Source: an uncultured Eubacteriales bacterium
GTDB taxonomy: Bacteria > Bacillota > Clostridia > Lachnospirales > Lachnospiraceae
Direction: 5' to 3'
DNA length: 36,120 nt
Assembly (NCBI GenBank): GCA_900315015.1
Contig: OMXJ01000031.1
Location: 1-36,120, forward strand
Positions within the stretch are counted from its first letter, which is position 1; each line of letters begins with the position of its first letter. This document shows positions 25,356 to 33,407 of this stretch, in pieces. The position numbers and the translations under genes are program-made. The notes beneath the pieces were generated by a model. That model saw nothing but the letters and a program-made list of their open reading frames with translations, had not been told where the DNA came from and did not search any database.

Positions 25356-25437
25356 AAAATATAAAGGTTAAGTGTTAATGCAACACTTAACCTTTATATT
25401 TTATTATACTCATTTTAAGTTTTAATGCAATACTTAA
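25356..25437 (-). promoter_or_regulatory. Promoter with two palindromic operators (Nudix regulator)
   Basis: TATAAT (25403-25408) with TTGCAT 16 bp upstream forms the promoter on the minus strand. A perfect 21-bp inverted repeat (25356-25376 and 25382-25402, centre AATGC, core GGTTAAGTGTT) covers the start site. A weaker copy, TTAAGT...AATGC...ACTTAA (25415-25437), covers the -35 region. The shared core TTAAGTNTTAATGCAANACTT indicates one protein binding twice, most simply the NrtR-like product. Confidence 0.8.
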
Positions 25438-25472
25438 TTTTCGAATATATCCTTGTTCGTCAATAGCCTCTC

Positions 25473-25562
25473 GTTAATACCTTGCTGGTTAATGCCTTGC
25501 TAGTTAATGCCTTACTAGTTAATGCCTTACTAGTTAATGCCTTACTAGTTAATGCCTTGCTA
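25473..25562. repeat. Six-copy 15-bp tandem repeat
   Basis: GTTAATGCCTTACTA repeats exactly at 25503, 25518 and 25533. GTTAATGCCTTGCTA variants lie at 25488 and 25548, and GTTAATACCTTGCTG at 25473. It directly abuts the stop codon of the Cache-GGDEF gene and lies upstream of the Nudix gene promoter. It is not CRISPR: there are no spacers. Confidence 0.95.
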
Positions 25563-25563
25563 G

Positions 25564-28332
25564 TTAGTAATCGTCTATATCCTTTACATAAAGATACAGA
25601 CTCTGGTTTTCTTCGCTATAATCATTGGAAGGAGTTATTTCCATAATTACCTTCCTAAAACCAGCTTCATATTTTCTTCTATAGAAAATTCTAAGCGGCT
25701 CCTTGTTATTTACGAAATAATCATGTATGTATTTTACATCTGTCTTCTTGATGTATTCCTGCAGATCATCCGGATGGACATATCCATTTTCACCAAAGGA
25801 CGATAGCCATACAGATAATTTACTGGAAAATCCCTTTTCCTCTGACATTTCATTTTTATCCATGCTTTCTATCTGATAGGTATCATCTAATAAATTTATT
25901 CTTAGAATCTTTGTATATAGATCACACAAAGCTCTATGAGCGTCTCTATTTCCTCTTCTGTCTATGCCCTTTTTTCTGTAATGAGCCGCTTTTGCTGCAT
26001 ACATTCTCTTATCCGCAATGACTCCTAATTCTCTTACGGACATTTCTGGTTCCTCTTTCGTACTTACATAACCATAAGAAACTGTCAGACTATCCACGAG
26101 CTTTCCCTTCCAGTTTGCCATTTTTTCATCAAAATCAGACAACACCTCTTTCAATTTCTCATTATCGCAGAAAAGAATGGCTATGAACTCATCTCCACCA
26201 GTTCTATACAGTTTTCCGTAAGCACCAAGGCTATTTTTCATGCACCAGCTAGCTCCGATAAGCAATTCATCTCCTGCTGCATGTCCTAATGTATCATTTA
26301 CTACTTTAAGTCCATTTACATCAAGTGACATTGAAACAAAGTGATCATTTACCGGAATATCGTTTTGTTCATAAATATCCTCTTCGTAGGCACGTCTGTT
26401 CAAAAGGCCTGTGAGTTCATCTGTCCTTGACTTATATATTAATTTTTCTTCTTGCTTCTTTGCTTCATCAATATTTTGTGTCGTAAAAATAACCTTCGTC
26501 AGATTGCCTTCATTATCTGACTCTAATGCTATAAAGGTCGCAAGAAACCATCCTATGCGCTTACTTACAAGCTGAGTAGATATGAATTTCTTTCCCTTCA
26601 TTCTATCTGCAAGAGTGCTGATATCAGCAAATTCGAGTGCTCTTTCTATGTATTCATCAGCTATCAGTTCATTAAACACCTGATAAATCATATCCTTTGC
26701 GCTCTGTTTTTTATTAACAATATCTTTAAATTCATCTTTTCCATTGAATTTTATGATTTTATCCTCTTTAATATCTATGATATGAAGAGTATTATAAACC
26801 TCTGCAAGCATTCCTAGGGTATTGTAATATTCATTTCTCTCATTTAAGGTATCCTGAAGCATTGCAACCTGAGCTAAATCCTCACGAACCACATCATCTA
26901 CATCATAGTGGTAGCCGCTGAACAAATAACCTCCCTCGATTTTCTGAGCAGTTCCGCCACATCTTACGTAGCGTTCTCCTTTTTTAGGATGATTCCACAG
27001 GTATGTATTTTCATCAAATTTTCCCTGCTTCATTTTTTCAACACTACTTAACACTGAAGGAAGTGCACCTGGAGTAATACGTTCATACCAGTTCTTGTAA
27101 GCTTCTTCCGGGGTCCAATCTTTTTCCGCAAAACCCATAAGTTTCTTCATGGTATTATCAACACGCATGCGCGGTTTTTTTCCCTCGACTATTTTCATTC
27201 GCCAGGTTCCCATATTAGCCGAAGCATTAATATCTCTAATCTCTGATATTTCATTAAAGGCCCTTTTATTTTCCTCATTATAGACCCTATTTTCTTCTTC
27301 GAGTTTGGCATTTTCCTTTGCTATCTCTCTATGCCTTTTAATATTCTTTAATAGAACTACTGCTGCATATAATAAAAGAATCAAACTGATAATGAAAATT
27401 GTAATTACAGAAGCTTTTGAATTTTCACTTATAATTGCTTTAGCGGATTTTTCCGGAATAATTATGACTACCTTCCATTCAGTATCCGGTACCGTTACTG
27501 CGCATACTCTTCCTTCTCCGTTAGGATCCTTGATAGTCTTCGCATTTCCCGATGCATTATGGATTATATCACTAATAAAAGCTTTTTGTTTATCCGTAAC
27601 TCCCTTATTGCTTAATAAAATGTCTAGTGTTAAATCCTTTATATATTCAGACTCGATTGTCGAGCAAATTACCATGTCATTCTCATCTAATAGCAATTCA
27701 TATATATCTTGTCCGTAAAGTTTCCTTTCAAACATCTGACTTATCTGCGTAGTGGCCTCGATATAACCTGTTAGCACGCCCGAAATTTTATCCTGATATA
27801 TAATCGGAGTATAGAAATTCATTAGAGTCTCTTTAGCGGTCTTAGGATGAAAATTATTCCACACACCAGTATTTCCCTTAATTCCCTCTATATAATACAC
27901 TCTGTCACTTGCATCAAATGGTTCTCCAATATTCATTACATTCATTCCATCGGCCCTGATATACTCTATACCGTCAAACGGTGAATTTGCGACCATAGGA
28001 TTGATAAGCTCTGCCGGATTTTCTATTGTATCTGATGTCATTGACTGTGCTAATGTAAATGACGCGAACCTGATACTCGTTTGGGCATAATCCATTTCTC
28101 CATCTATATTGTTAGCGATATGTTCTGCCATCTGATTTGTTACATATTCAGCATTCCTTACAACATTGCTTTTCTGGACATATGTATATACAAACATAAC
28201 AGAAATTATCAGCACAATGACGATAAAAGGCATAATTATGCTAATAGGTTTTATTTTTTCACTTACAATAACAGTTTTATGTAATGATTCATATTCACTA
28301 TTTTTCTTTTTAAGTATTTCGTCCTGGTCCAT
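25564..28332 (-). CDS. Cache-sensor diguanylate cyclase with C-terminal PAS-like extension
   Basis: A 922-aa membrane sensor. One membrane segment at about 31-51, an external sensor domain of about 250 residues resembling dCache (FDGIEYIRADGMNVMNIGEP, DRVYYIEG, WNNFHPKT), and a second membrane segment at about 305-327 are followed by a short coiled coil. Two PAS-like regions come next (about 360-460 and 500-640), then a GGDEF domain with the canonical GGDEF at 712-716. No RXXD I-site lies at the usual place, so product inhibition may be absent. About 120 residues follow GGDEF and look like another PAS fold, an unusual position. It is preceded by AGGAG. It probably makes c-di-GMP in response to an outside small molecule. 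Confidence 0.88.
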   Translation of the reverse strand: MDQDEILKKKNSEYESLHKTVIVSEKIKPISIIMPFIVIVLIISVMFVYTYVQKSNVVRNAEYVTNQMAEHIANNIDGEMDYAQTSIRFASFTLAQSMTSDTIENPAELINPMVANSPFDGIEYIRADGMNVMNIGEPFDASDRVYYIEGIKGNTGVWNNFHPKTAKETLMNFYTPIIYQDKISGVLTGYIEATTQISQMFERKLYGQDIYELLLDENDMVICSTIESEYIKDLTLDILLSNKGVTDKQKAFISDIIHNASGNAKTIKDPNGEGRVCAVTVPDTEWKVVIIIPEKSAKAIISENSKASVITIFIISLILLLYAAVVLLKNIKRHREIAKENAKLEEENRVYNEENKRAFNEISEIRDINASANMGTWRMKIVEGKKPRMRVDNTMKKLMGFAEKDWTPEEAYKNWYERITPGALPSVLSSVEKMKQGKFDENTYLWNHPKKGERYVRCGGTAQKIEGGYLFSGYHYDVDDVVREDLAQVAMLQDTLNERNEYYNTLGMLAEVYNTLHIIDIKEDKIIKFNGKDEFKDIVNKKQSAKDMIYQVFNELIADEYIERALEFADISTLADRMKGKKFISTQLVSKRIGWFLATFIALESDNEGNLTKVIFTTQNIDEAKKQEEKLIYKSRTDELTGLLNRRAYEEDIYEQNDIPVNDHFVSMSLDVNGLKVVNDTLGHAAGDELLIGASWCMKNSLGAYGKLYRTGGDEFIAILFCDNEKLKEVLSDFDEKMANWKGKLVDSLTVSYGYVSTKEEPEMSVRELGVIADKRMYAAKAAHYRKKGIDRRGNRDAHRALCDLYTKILRINLLDDTYQIESMDKNEMSEEKGFSSKLSVWLSSFGENGYVHPDDLQEYIKKTDVKYIHDYFVNNKEPLRIFYRRKYEAGFRKVIMEITPSNDYSEENQSLYLYVKDIDDY

Positions 28333-28492
28333 ATCGTTTTCTCCTAAATGGTATTTTTTCCATTTATTAAAACAAATGTGCTTAATATAAATTCGATAAT
28401 TTATTATACCACAAAATCCAAAAAATTGTAAATTATTTATATTAATAAACCAAATATAACCAGGGCTTCATATTTCAAGATGAAATCCTATT

Positions 28493-29314
28493 TTAAGTCT
28501 TTTTTACAGGATAGTATACTTCTGTAATGTTCTCCTTTTCATCCCGGGCCAGAGAAGGGTCTGTTACATAAACTTCAAAAAGAGGCCCGCTACATTTATA
28601 GCCCTCTAATTCCGCCCATTTAGTCTGTTTAGCATACACAGATGTCAGATCAGTGTATGGTCCCTTTACAACCGTCTTAAGACATAATCCAGGAGCAAAA
28701 TCCCTAGTACCCGTCACACATTCTTTAACCGGGATTGCAAACTCTGTATCGAGACCTGTTGGTGTAAACTCCGCACTGTGAAACAAGACCATTGGTGCAC
28801 CGCACATAGTAAGATGTGTCGTGGCAATAGTCTTAAACAGTTGTTCATAGCTCTTAGAATATTCCATAGGAAAGTCTTCCTGTTGAACCATTTTTCTTAT
28901 GTGCAGAATACAAATTTTCGAAACATCAACAAAGCGAACATCTATATTATCCATATAGGACATTATCGATTCACCATGTTCTATTGTAGATATGTCACCT
29001 TCTAATTGTGTCAGAATCATACTGTAATCGTTTATCTGTTTCTCAATTACCTGCTTCTTACGAAGAAATGCCGTATACAGTCTGTCACTATTTTCAGAAT
29101 CACCTTCCATGATTTGCTTTATTTCTTCTAGTGAAAATGAATACGACTTAAGCCTGCTTATGAAAAGCATCTTTTCCAGCTGGTCTATAGAATAGTAACG
29201 ATATCCATTTTCCGGATTTATTTCACTAGGTTTAAGAAGCCCTATCTCTTCATAATATCTTAGTGTCTTGGTAGAAACCTTACATATATTTGAAAACTCT
29301 CCAATCGATAACAT
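28493..29314 (-). CDS. MerR-family regulator with GyrI-like effector domain
   Basis: A 273-aa transcription factor. The MerR winged HTH is at the start (MLSIGEFSNICKVSTKTLRYYEEIGLLKP), followed by NGYRYYS, a dimer coiled coil (about 80-115), and a C-terminal GyrI-like/BmrR-type ligand domain (about 120-273). This layout is that of multidrug-sensing MerR proteins. It lies 73 nt after the serine hydrolase gene and is probably cotranscribed from the 19-bp-spacer promoter at 30434-30464. The ribosome binding site is AAAGGAGT. Confidence 0.92.
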   Translation of the reverse strand: MLSIGEFSNICKVSTKTLRYYEEIGLLKPSEINPENGYRYYSIDQLEKMLFISRLKSYSFSLEEIKQIMEGDSENSDRLYTAFLRKKQVIEKQINDYSMILTQLEGDISTIEHGESIMSYMDNIDVRFVDVSKICILHIRKMVQQEDFPMEYSKSYEQLFKTIATTHLTMCGAPMVLFHSAEFTPTGLDTEFAIPVKECVTGTRDFAPGLCLKTVVKGPYTDLTSVYAKQTKWAELEGYKCSGPLFEVYVTDPSLARDEKENITEVYYPVKKT

Positions 29315-29387
29315 TATTACTCCTTTAGCAAATAATCATACTGATTTACATTCTGCAAAATCCGTTTTAAAGTAATTTTTTCAAGTA

Positions 29388-30359
29388 TTATTCAAGGCTT
29401 GTTAATATATACTTTTCAATAAATTCAATTCTATCCTTTGCTCTTGGATAAAATAGTGAAGTGATTGCAACCACTAGGTTATTATCAGGACTTACATAAA
29501 TTATATTTCCACCATCCCCCATTGCTGCATATCCACCATTTTCTCCAATCCACCACAAATATCCGTATGGAAGATTCATTTTTTTCCATCTACTATGCTC
29601 AGTGGTGCTTGTACTGATCCATTTCTCAGAAACAATCTGCTTACTATTCCACTTACCTTTATTAAGGAAAAGTTGTCCTATCTTCGCCATATCTACCGGA
29701 GATAAGGTAAGGCCCCAACCTGCAGTATTTACGCCCTGAGGATCAGCCACCCATCCACTTATGTCTGTAGACTTGTAAAACTCCATCTGCTCTTCCTTGT
29801 TTTTAAATGTAATATTCTTCTCGACGTTTATGTTTAGAGGCTCAAACAGATTTATCTTTGCAAACTCTAGCACCGACTGTCCTGTAGCCTTAACCAAAAT
29901 TCCCGACAGAACATCCGGTCCTATAATAGGAGCATATCTGAACTCTCCTATCGCTCTGCGTCCTCCCATCTTATCAAGCGAGAACTTCACATAGTCCATA
30001 CTTGTAAAATACTTTGTATAGGGATTCCACTTATATTTGTAAGGTACTGTCATTGTAAGTATATCCCTGATTCTAATATTTGGAAGAGTTTTTTCTCCTT
30101 TTTTCACTACATAATCTGGAAAATAATCCAGGACTTTATCATCTATGCATTTGATTAACCCCTTATCAATTGCTATTCCCAAAAGTATCGAGACAATACT
30201 TTTGGTTACCGAAAAAACATGTATACGTGAATTAGAATTACATCCGTTATAGTAATTCTCATAAACCATTTCTCCGTCTTTATATATCACCATTCCAACC
30301 ATATTCTTGTAGTTCTCATTAATGGCGTCTTCCATTCTTTTTATTCTTTCCTGATTCAT
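29388..30359 (-). CDS. Beta-lactamase-class-C-like serine hydrolase
   Basis: A 323-aa protein of the serine beta-lactamase-like/esterase EstB superfamily. The catalytic SXXK is in VFSVTKSIVS, a Tyr-containing second motif is probably YAP, and a late GGYAAMGDGGN occupies the place of the KTG-like third motif. No signal peptide is seen, so it is probably cytosolic, unlike true beta-lactamases. The ATG at 30359 is chosen because GGGAGGT precedes it by five bases; the open frame 16 codons longer has none. It is the first gene of a two-gene unit with the MerR regulator. Its substrate is unknown; detoxification is a guess from the regulator type. Confidence 0.85.
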   Translation of the reverse strand: MNQERIKRMEDAINENYKNMVGMVIYKDGEMVYENYYNGCNSNSRIHVFSVTKSIVSILLGIAIDKGLIKCIDDKVLDYFPDYVVKKGEKTLPNIRIRDILTMTVPYKYKWNPYTKYFTSMDYVKFSLDKMGGRRAIGEFRYAPIIGPDVLSGILVKATGQSVLEFAKINLFEPLNINVEKNITFKNKEEQMEFYKSTDISGWVADPQGVNTAGWGLTLSPVDMAKIGQLFLNKGKWNSKQIVSEKWISTSTTEHSRWKKMNLPYGYLWWIGENGGYAAMGDGGNIIYVSPDNNLVVAITSLFYPRAKDRIEFIEKYILTSLE

Positions 30360-30659
30360 CTTTACCTCCCAAACAAGCAAATTTATTTTTCGGATGCTTA
30401 CTAACAAGTTTCATAATTCAACTTGTAAAACCGATTATAAACTATGCCGTAAGGGGAAAGTCAACACATATTTAATGAGTACATATGACAGTTGTGTAAA
30501 CAGGGCTTTCAATTCTCTACTGTAAAATACTAAGCTCATGGTTATACATCGCTAACCAATGAAGCTATTATAACCCTTACACCCGAAAAAATCAATCTGC
30601 ACTCACTTTTACGATTGTGCCAAGTATTCCTTAATTTTTTACCTTTTTGCCAACGAAAA
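30360..30659. other. Spacer between serine hydrolase and the tiny-ORF cluster
   Basis: It holds the MerR-type promoter (30434-30464) and most of the left copy of a ~50-bp repeat (30613-30664). In 30465-30612 I see nothing beyond a possible out-of-frame continuation of the small ORF (see the 30660-30785 entry). Confidence 0.5.
30434..30464 (-). promoter_or_regulatory. MerR-type promoter with 19-bp spacer
   Basis: TTGACT (30459-30464) and TATAAT (30434-30439) are separated by 19 bp (30440-30458), the stretched spacing that MerR proteins correct by DNA distortion. The spacer holds an imperfect dyad, ACTATGCC-GTAA-GGGGAAAGT. It drives the serine hydrolase-MerR unit. Confidence 0.85.
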
Positions 30660-30664
30660 TCATA
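30613..30664. repeat. Left copy of a ~50-bp imperfect direct repeat
   Basis: It shares GATTGTG.CAAGTATTCCTTA, an AATTTTT-ACCTTTT stretch and AACGAAAAT.ATA with 34776-34824, in the same orientation. The copies differ by two substitutions and three single-base length changes. This copy overlaps the end of the 41-codon ORF. Confidence 0.85.
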
Positions 30665-30785
30665 CACTAACAATAACCTCGACATCATCGACCGTGCCAT
30701 ACGTTATCGAGTATTTTTTCCCATCATATTCAAATTCCACTTCTCTTCCTGATTCCACTAGATCAAATATCTTCTGTATTTTCAT
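30660..30785 (-). CDS. Small 41-aa protein, possible immunity-type remnant
   Basis: It reads MKIQKIFDLVESGREVEFEY, then DGKKYSITYGTVDDVEVIVSV and a stop. The start of this protein resembles small proteins that follow polymorphic-toxin C-termini, here the 79-codon ORF upstream, whose stop overlaps its ATG. One frame over, translation could continue as VYDFRWQKGKKLRNTWHNRK, so the gene may have been longer and truncated by a frameshift in or near the 50-bp repeat. Function is unproven. Confidence 0.55.
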   Translation of the reverse strand: MKIQKIFDLVESGREVEFEYDGKKYSITYGTVDDVEVIVSV

Positions 30786-31021
30786 TGATCAATTCCTCTC
30801 CCTACTTTTTCGCGCCGCAGATGTCCATCGACAATAAAAATATCATGTTCACGAGGTACGATTGGATGCTGTTTAGGATTACCATGATCAGTGTGATCTA
30901 TATCTAAATTTGGCTCACCTGCCGGTGGAATTTCATGTGCATTTTCTAAAACTTCAACAGATCCAACTTCACCAACACTACTTGAACCGGCAGAATTATA
31001 TTTCGCATTATGCACCGTCAC
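30782..31021 (-). CDS. 79-aa polymorphic-toxin-like fragment
   Basis: A GTG-started ORF containing SVEVLENAHEIPPAGEPNLD and HTDHGNPKQHPIVPREHDI. The H-x-DHG-x-P-x2-HP-x2-PxxHD pattern recalls the ends of some secreted toxin or Rhs-like proteins. There is no signal or membrane segment. It overlaps the upstream 26-codon ORF by GTGA and the downstream 41-codon ORF by ATGA. It could be a real small coupled gene or the tail of a broken larger one. Confidence 0.5.
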   Translation of the reverse strand: MTVHNAKYNSAGSSSVGEVGSVEVLENAHEIPPAGEPNLDIDHTDHGNPKQHPIVPREHDIFIVDGHLRREKVGRGIDQ

Positions 31022-31098
31022 GCCGCTTTCCTGACTGTTTCATCATGCGTTGAAACTTTACCTCGCATTAACATTCGCGCACAACCTGTCTGAATCAT
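31018..31098 (-). CDS. 26-aa ORF heading the tiny-ORF cluster
   Basis: It reads MIQTGCARMLMRGKVSTHDE, then TVRKAA and a stop. AGGGGGG lies 9 nt before its ATG, a plausible ribosome binding site. It is part of a direct repeat of (A/G)TTTTTACCCCC on the plus strand (31101-31113 and 31120-31132). Its stop overlaps the next ORF's GTG. It may be the true N-terminus of that ORF, separated by a frameshift. Confidence 0.4.
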   Translation of the reverse strand: MIQTGCARMLMRGKVSTHDETVRKAA

Positions 31099-31143
31099 AA
31101 GTTTTTACCCCCCTGGGATTATTTTTTACCCCCTAGAAGTATG

Positions 31144-31166
31144 ACCGTTTCGATACTATAAACGGT
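31144..31166. repeat. Inverted repeat ACCGTTT-N9-AAACGGT
   Basis: Perfect 7-bp arms (31144-31150 and 31160-31166) lie about 50 bp upstream of the 26-codon ORF. The spot and spacing fit an operator, but no promoter boxes are clear. Confidence 0.4.
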
Positions 31167-31253
31167 TATATTACTATCGCACACTAAAGCTCACATATAA
31201 CCTTTTGCGACCTACATTTAATCGGGAATAGGCATTTTAAATTCCGATATAAC

Positions 31254-31488
31254 TCACTTAGGCATCTGTTCATTAATCTCATCGAGCAGGTGAATTGTTT
31301 TAAATGTTTTTTTCGCAGTTTCTGCATTGCCAGTCACAATCACTCTTCTTTGCTTTTTTGTGAAGTAATTCGAGTCTGCTTCCACATATAGGACAATTCG
31401 CACTTTCCTGATTCCATAATGCTTTTAAAAAAGAAATCGCCTCATCCCTTGATTTCATATTTAGTTCTTTTAATAAGACTCTTTCCAT
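31254..31488 (-). pseudogene. Zinc-ribbon small protein broken by an A7 frameshift
   Basis: The first frame gives about 62 residues with CPICG and CRNC (a four-cysteine zinc ribbon) and stops at CRNCEKNI. If one base of the 7-nt homopolymer at 31307-31313 is removed, the frame continues as CEKTFKTIHLLDEINEQMPK and stops at 31254, giving about 77 aa. The natural-looking continuation argues for a recent frameshift or a sequencing error. The layout (short helix, then zinc ribbon) resembles the N-terminus of IS1595/ISXO2-type transposases, but no catalytic part follows. The ATG at 31488 is preferred, with AGGTGA five bases before it; a GTG three codons earlier is less likely. Confidence 0.65.
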
Positions 31489-31560
31489 AATCCTCACCTA
31501 TAGTTAATAAAACTGAAATACAATTTTGTACCAATTTTATCATAATTCTGTTTTAAATAT

Positions 31561-32394
31561 TTATTTGAGTTCTATAATCACAACCTCTGGATGATTAAAG
31601 AATCTTGGTGCTATGGTACTCTCTCTTGCCAGCCCACGGCTGACTTCCATTATACTGCCATTCGAAAGTGTATAAGTACCATTTACATATTCTGCCATTA
31701 GCCCTTGATCAGGAGCATATACTCCCTTATTTAAAAATGGTATTCTTATCTGCCCGCCATGAGCATGCCCACAGACCACAAGATCAAAATCATATTTTTC
31801 GTATACATCAACCTTTTCCGGACGATGTGATACAAGAATTCTCACATGAGATTCATCCGTTTTAGAAAAAGCTTCATCAATCTGTTTAGTCCACTGCTCC
31901 ATAGTCAGATCATTCGGATCATCAACTCCGCAGATATCAAGTGTACTTCCGTTAATGGTTACTGTCTCGCAGTCACCAGCAAGAACATGAACGCCTATGG
32001 ACTCCATATATTCTTTCATCTCATCAGCTCTATGGCTCCAGTATTCATGATTACCTGTAACATAATAACATTGATACTTCTTAACAATATCCTCCATAAG
32101 AAGCTTTGTATTCTTGTCCTTTAAAATATCATCAAATATATCACCAGCTAAAAGTATTATATCAGGATGTTCCTTGTCAATTCTCCTTATAAGCCAGTTC
32201 TGATTCTTGCCATAATAGCAAGAATGAAGATCAGTTATAAGTGCTATTCTTACACCCGTCCCTGAATCTTTCAACAATTCAAGTTCTATTCTCTCTGTTA
32301 CCGGAACCCATGACCACAAAGTCCAGACAATAAAAAAGATAAGGACTGTCAAAAAGCCCTTTCTTATTTTAGGTTTATCGTTTTTCTTCTTCAT
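31561..32394 (-). CDS. Membrane-anchored metallophosphoesterase (YaeI-like)
   Basis: A 277-aa calcineurin-type phosphoesterase. One N-terminal membrane segment (about 12-30) precedes the metal-binding motifs: DLHSC (in place of DxH), GDIFD, GNHEYW, SHRPE and GHAHGGQ, in family order. YaeI-like relatives act on lipid or nucleotide phosphates at the membrane; the substrate here is unknown. The ribosome binding site is weak. It stands alone among accessory genes. Confidence 0.9.
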   Translation of the reverse strand: MKKKNDKPKIRKGFLTVLIFFIVWTLWSWVPVTERIELELLKDSGTGVRIALITDLHSCYYGKNQNWLIRRIDKEHPDIILLAGDIFDDILKDKNTKLLMEDIVKKYQCYYVTGNHEYWSHRADEMKEYMESIGVHVLAGDCETVTINGSTLDICGVDDPNDLTMEQWTKQIDEAFSKTDESHVRILVSHRPEKVDVYEKYDFDLVVCGHAHGGQIRIPFLNKGVYAPDQGLMAEYVNGTYTLSNGSIMEVSRGLARESTIAPRFFNHPEVVIIELK

Positions 32395-32906
32395 AATAAT
32401 CTATTTGATCTCTTTCTTAACCAATAATCGAACAATATATAATTAAAACTGAGCTCCATTATATCACAATATGTTTTATCTACTTCTTTAACTGTAATCC
32501 TTCTCAGTTCCAAGAGGGACCGTTATAGCAATACTTTTGTCTTCTGAAAAAATGTGCAATTAGTTATACGGACTTTCTTCATCCTGACATACATACCAAA
32601 TATATTTGACATTTTCGACAGTGATTGTTCGTCTTTTTTTTCTTTAGCACACTCATATAATTTCTAGTCTCTCCATAACACTTTATTCTGGAATTTAATT
32701 TGCTACATGGGTATTTATCTTTTTGCGTTTTTTCTCAAAAAGATACAAAATACCTCTATTTAATAAGTTAACATAATTCTACCGATTTGTAAATCAGTTT
32801 CATCATTTTGTATCGATTTTTATATAAAAAAAGCCGGTAAGCAAACCACTCTCGGTTCACCTACTGGCCATTTAAGTAATTCTCCTATTCAGTTGCTATC
32901 TCAAAT
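32395..32906. other. Non-coding spacer with hairpins
   Basis: No gene recognised. A stem TATCTTTTTG/CAAAAAGATA (32716-32725, 32736-32745) is flanked by a further GGTATTT/AAATACC pair (32710-32716, 32748-32754). A terminator lies at 32826-32868. The rest is AT-rich sequence without motifs I can support. Confidence 0.55.
32826..32868 (-). terminator. Terminator downstream of the recombinase remnant
   Basis: A 15-bp stem with one mismatch and a few G-T pairs (32833-32847 with 32854-32868) is followed on the minus strand by seven T. It lies 38 nt past the remnant's stop codon and probably ended the original recombinase gene. Confidence 0.8.
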
Positions 32907-33131
32907 TTACGTTCCTTCATAGAACTTTATCTGCAGCCTTCCATCTTCGAATACTGTAATGTGATCCATTACCGCCATCATGAGCTCCGGGTTAATTTCT
33001 TTTACAGAGCCCTCTGCTGCCTTCTTCATTACCAGTCTGGTCTTATACCTTAGAAGAACATCTTCTCCTTTAATATTTGCTTTCCACTTTTCAGGGTAAT
33101 CATTCTGATGCCCTACAATCTCATTCTGGCA
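32907..33131 (-). pseudogene. C-terminal remnant of a serine site-specific recombinase
   Basis: The minus frame reads from CQNEIVGHQNDYPEKWKANI to EINPELMMAVMDHITVFEDG and RLQIKFYEGT, then a stop. The ending INPELM-x4-DHITVFEDGRL-x-I-x-FYEG is typical of the C-termini of large serine recombinases of Firmicutes. The catalytic and DNA-binding parts are absent, and a TAG precedes the fragment. The remnant shows that an integrated element once ended or recombined here. Confidence 0.8.
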
Positions 33132-33407
33132 CTAACAAAGAGCTTCGTAAAGGTTTCGGCTGTAACATATCGGTTAGTACCGCCTTTGGCCCTTCGTCTT
33201 ATTGCAGGAGCTGCAGATTTTCCTTCCGAAACCCGCTTAAACTGAATCTTTTCGCGTCAACAAGCAAACCGTCTCAACGTCGTTTTCCTTGATTAACCAC
33301 ATTTTGTTTACCTAGCAGTTAATAAGTATATCACGTAGTTTGACATTTTTCTTTAACCCCGAAGAGCCACTCCTGTATTGTATTAACGGTATCTGTTGAC
33401 TTATCTA

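Noticed and set aside
25473-25562. Possible CRISPR array
   Set aside because: Units are head-to-tail 15-mers with no spacers; the same holds for the arrays at 7567, 12081 and 17077.
33077-33292. Plus-strand 71-codon frame
   Set aside because: It lies antisense to and beyond the recombinase remnant, has no ribosome binding site or recognisable motif, and the minus frame explains much of the region.
33340-33372. Possible insertion-sequence end (CCCCGAAGAGCC-like, recalling ISL3 termini)
   Set aside because: No partner inverted repeat, target duplication or transposase was found.
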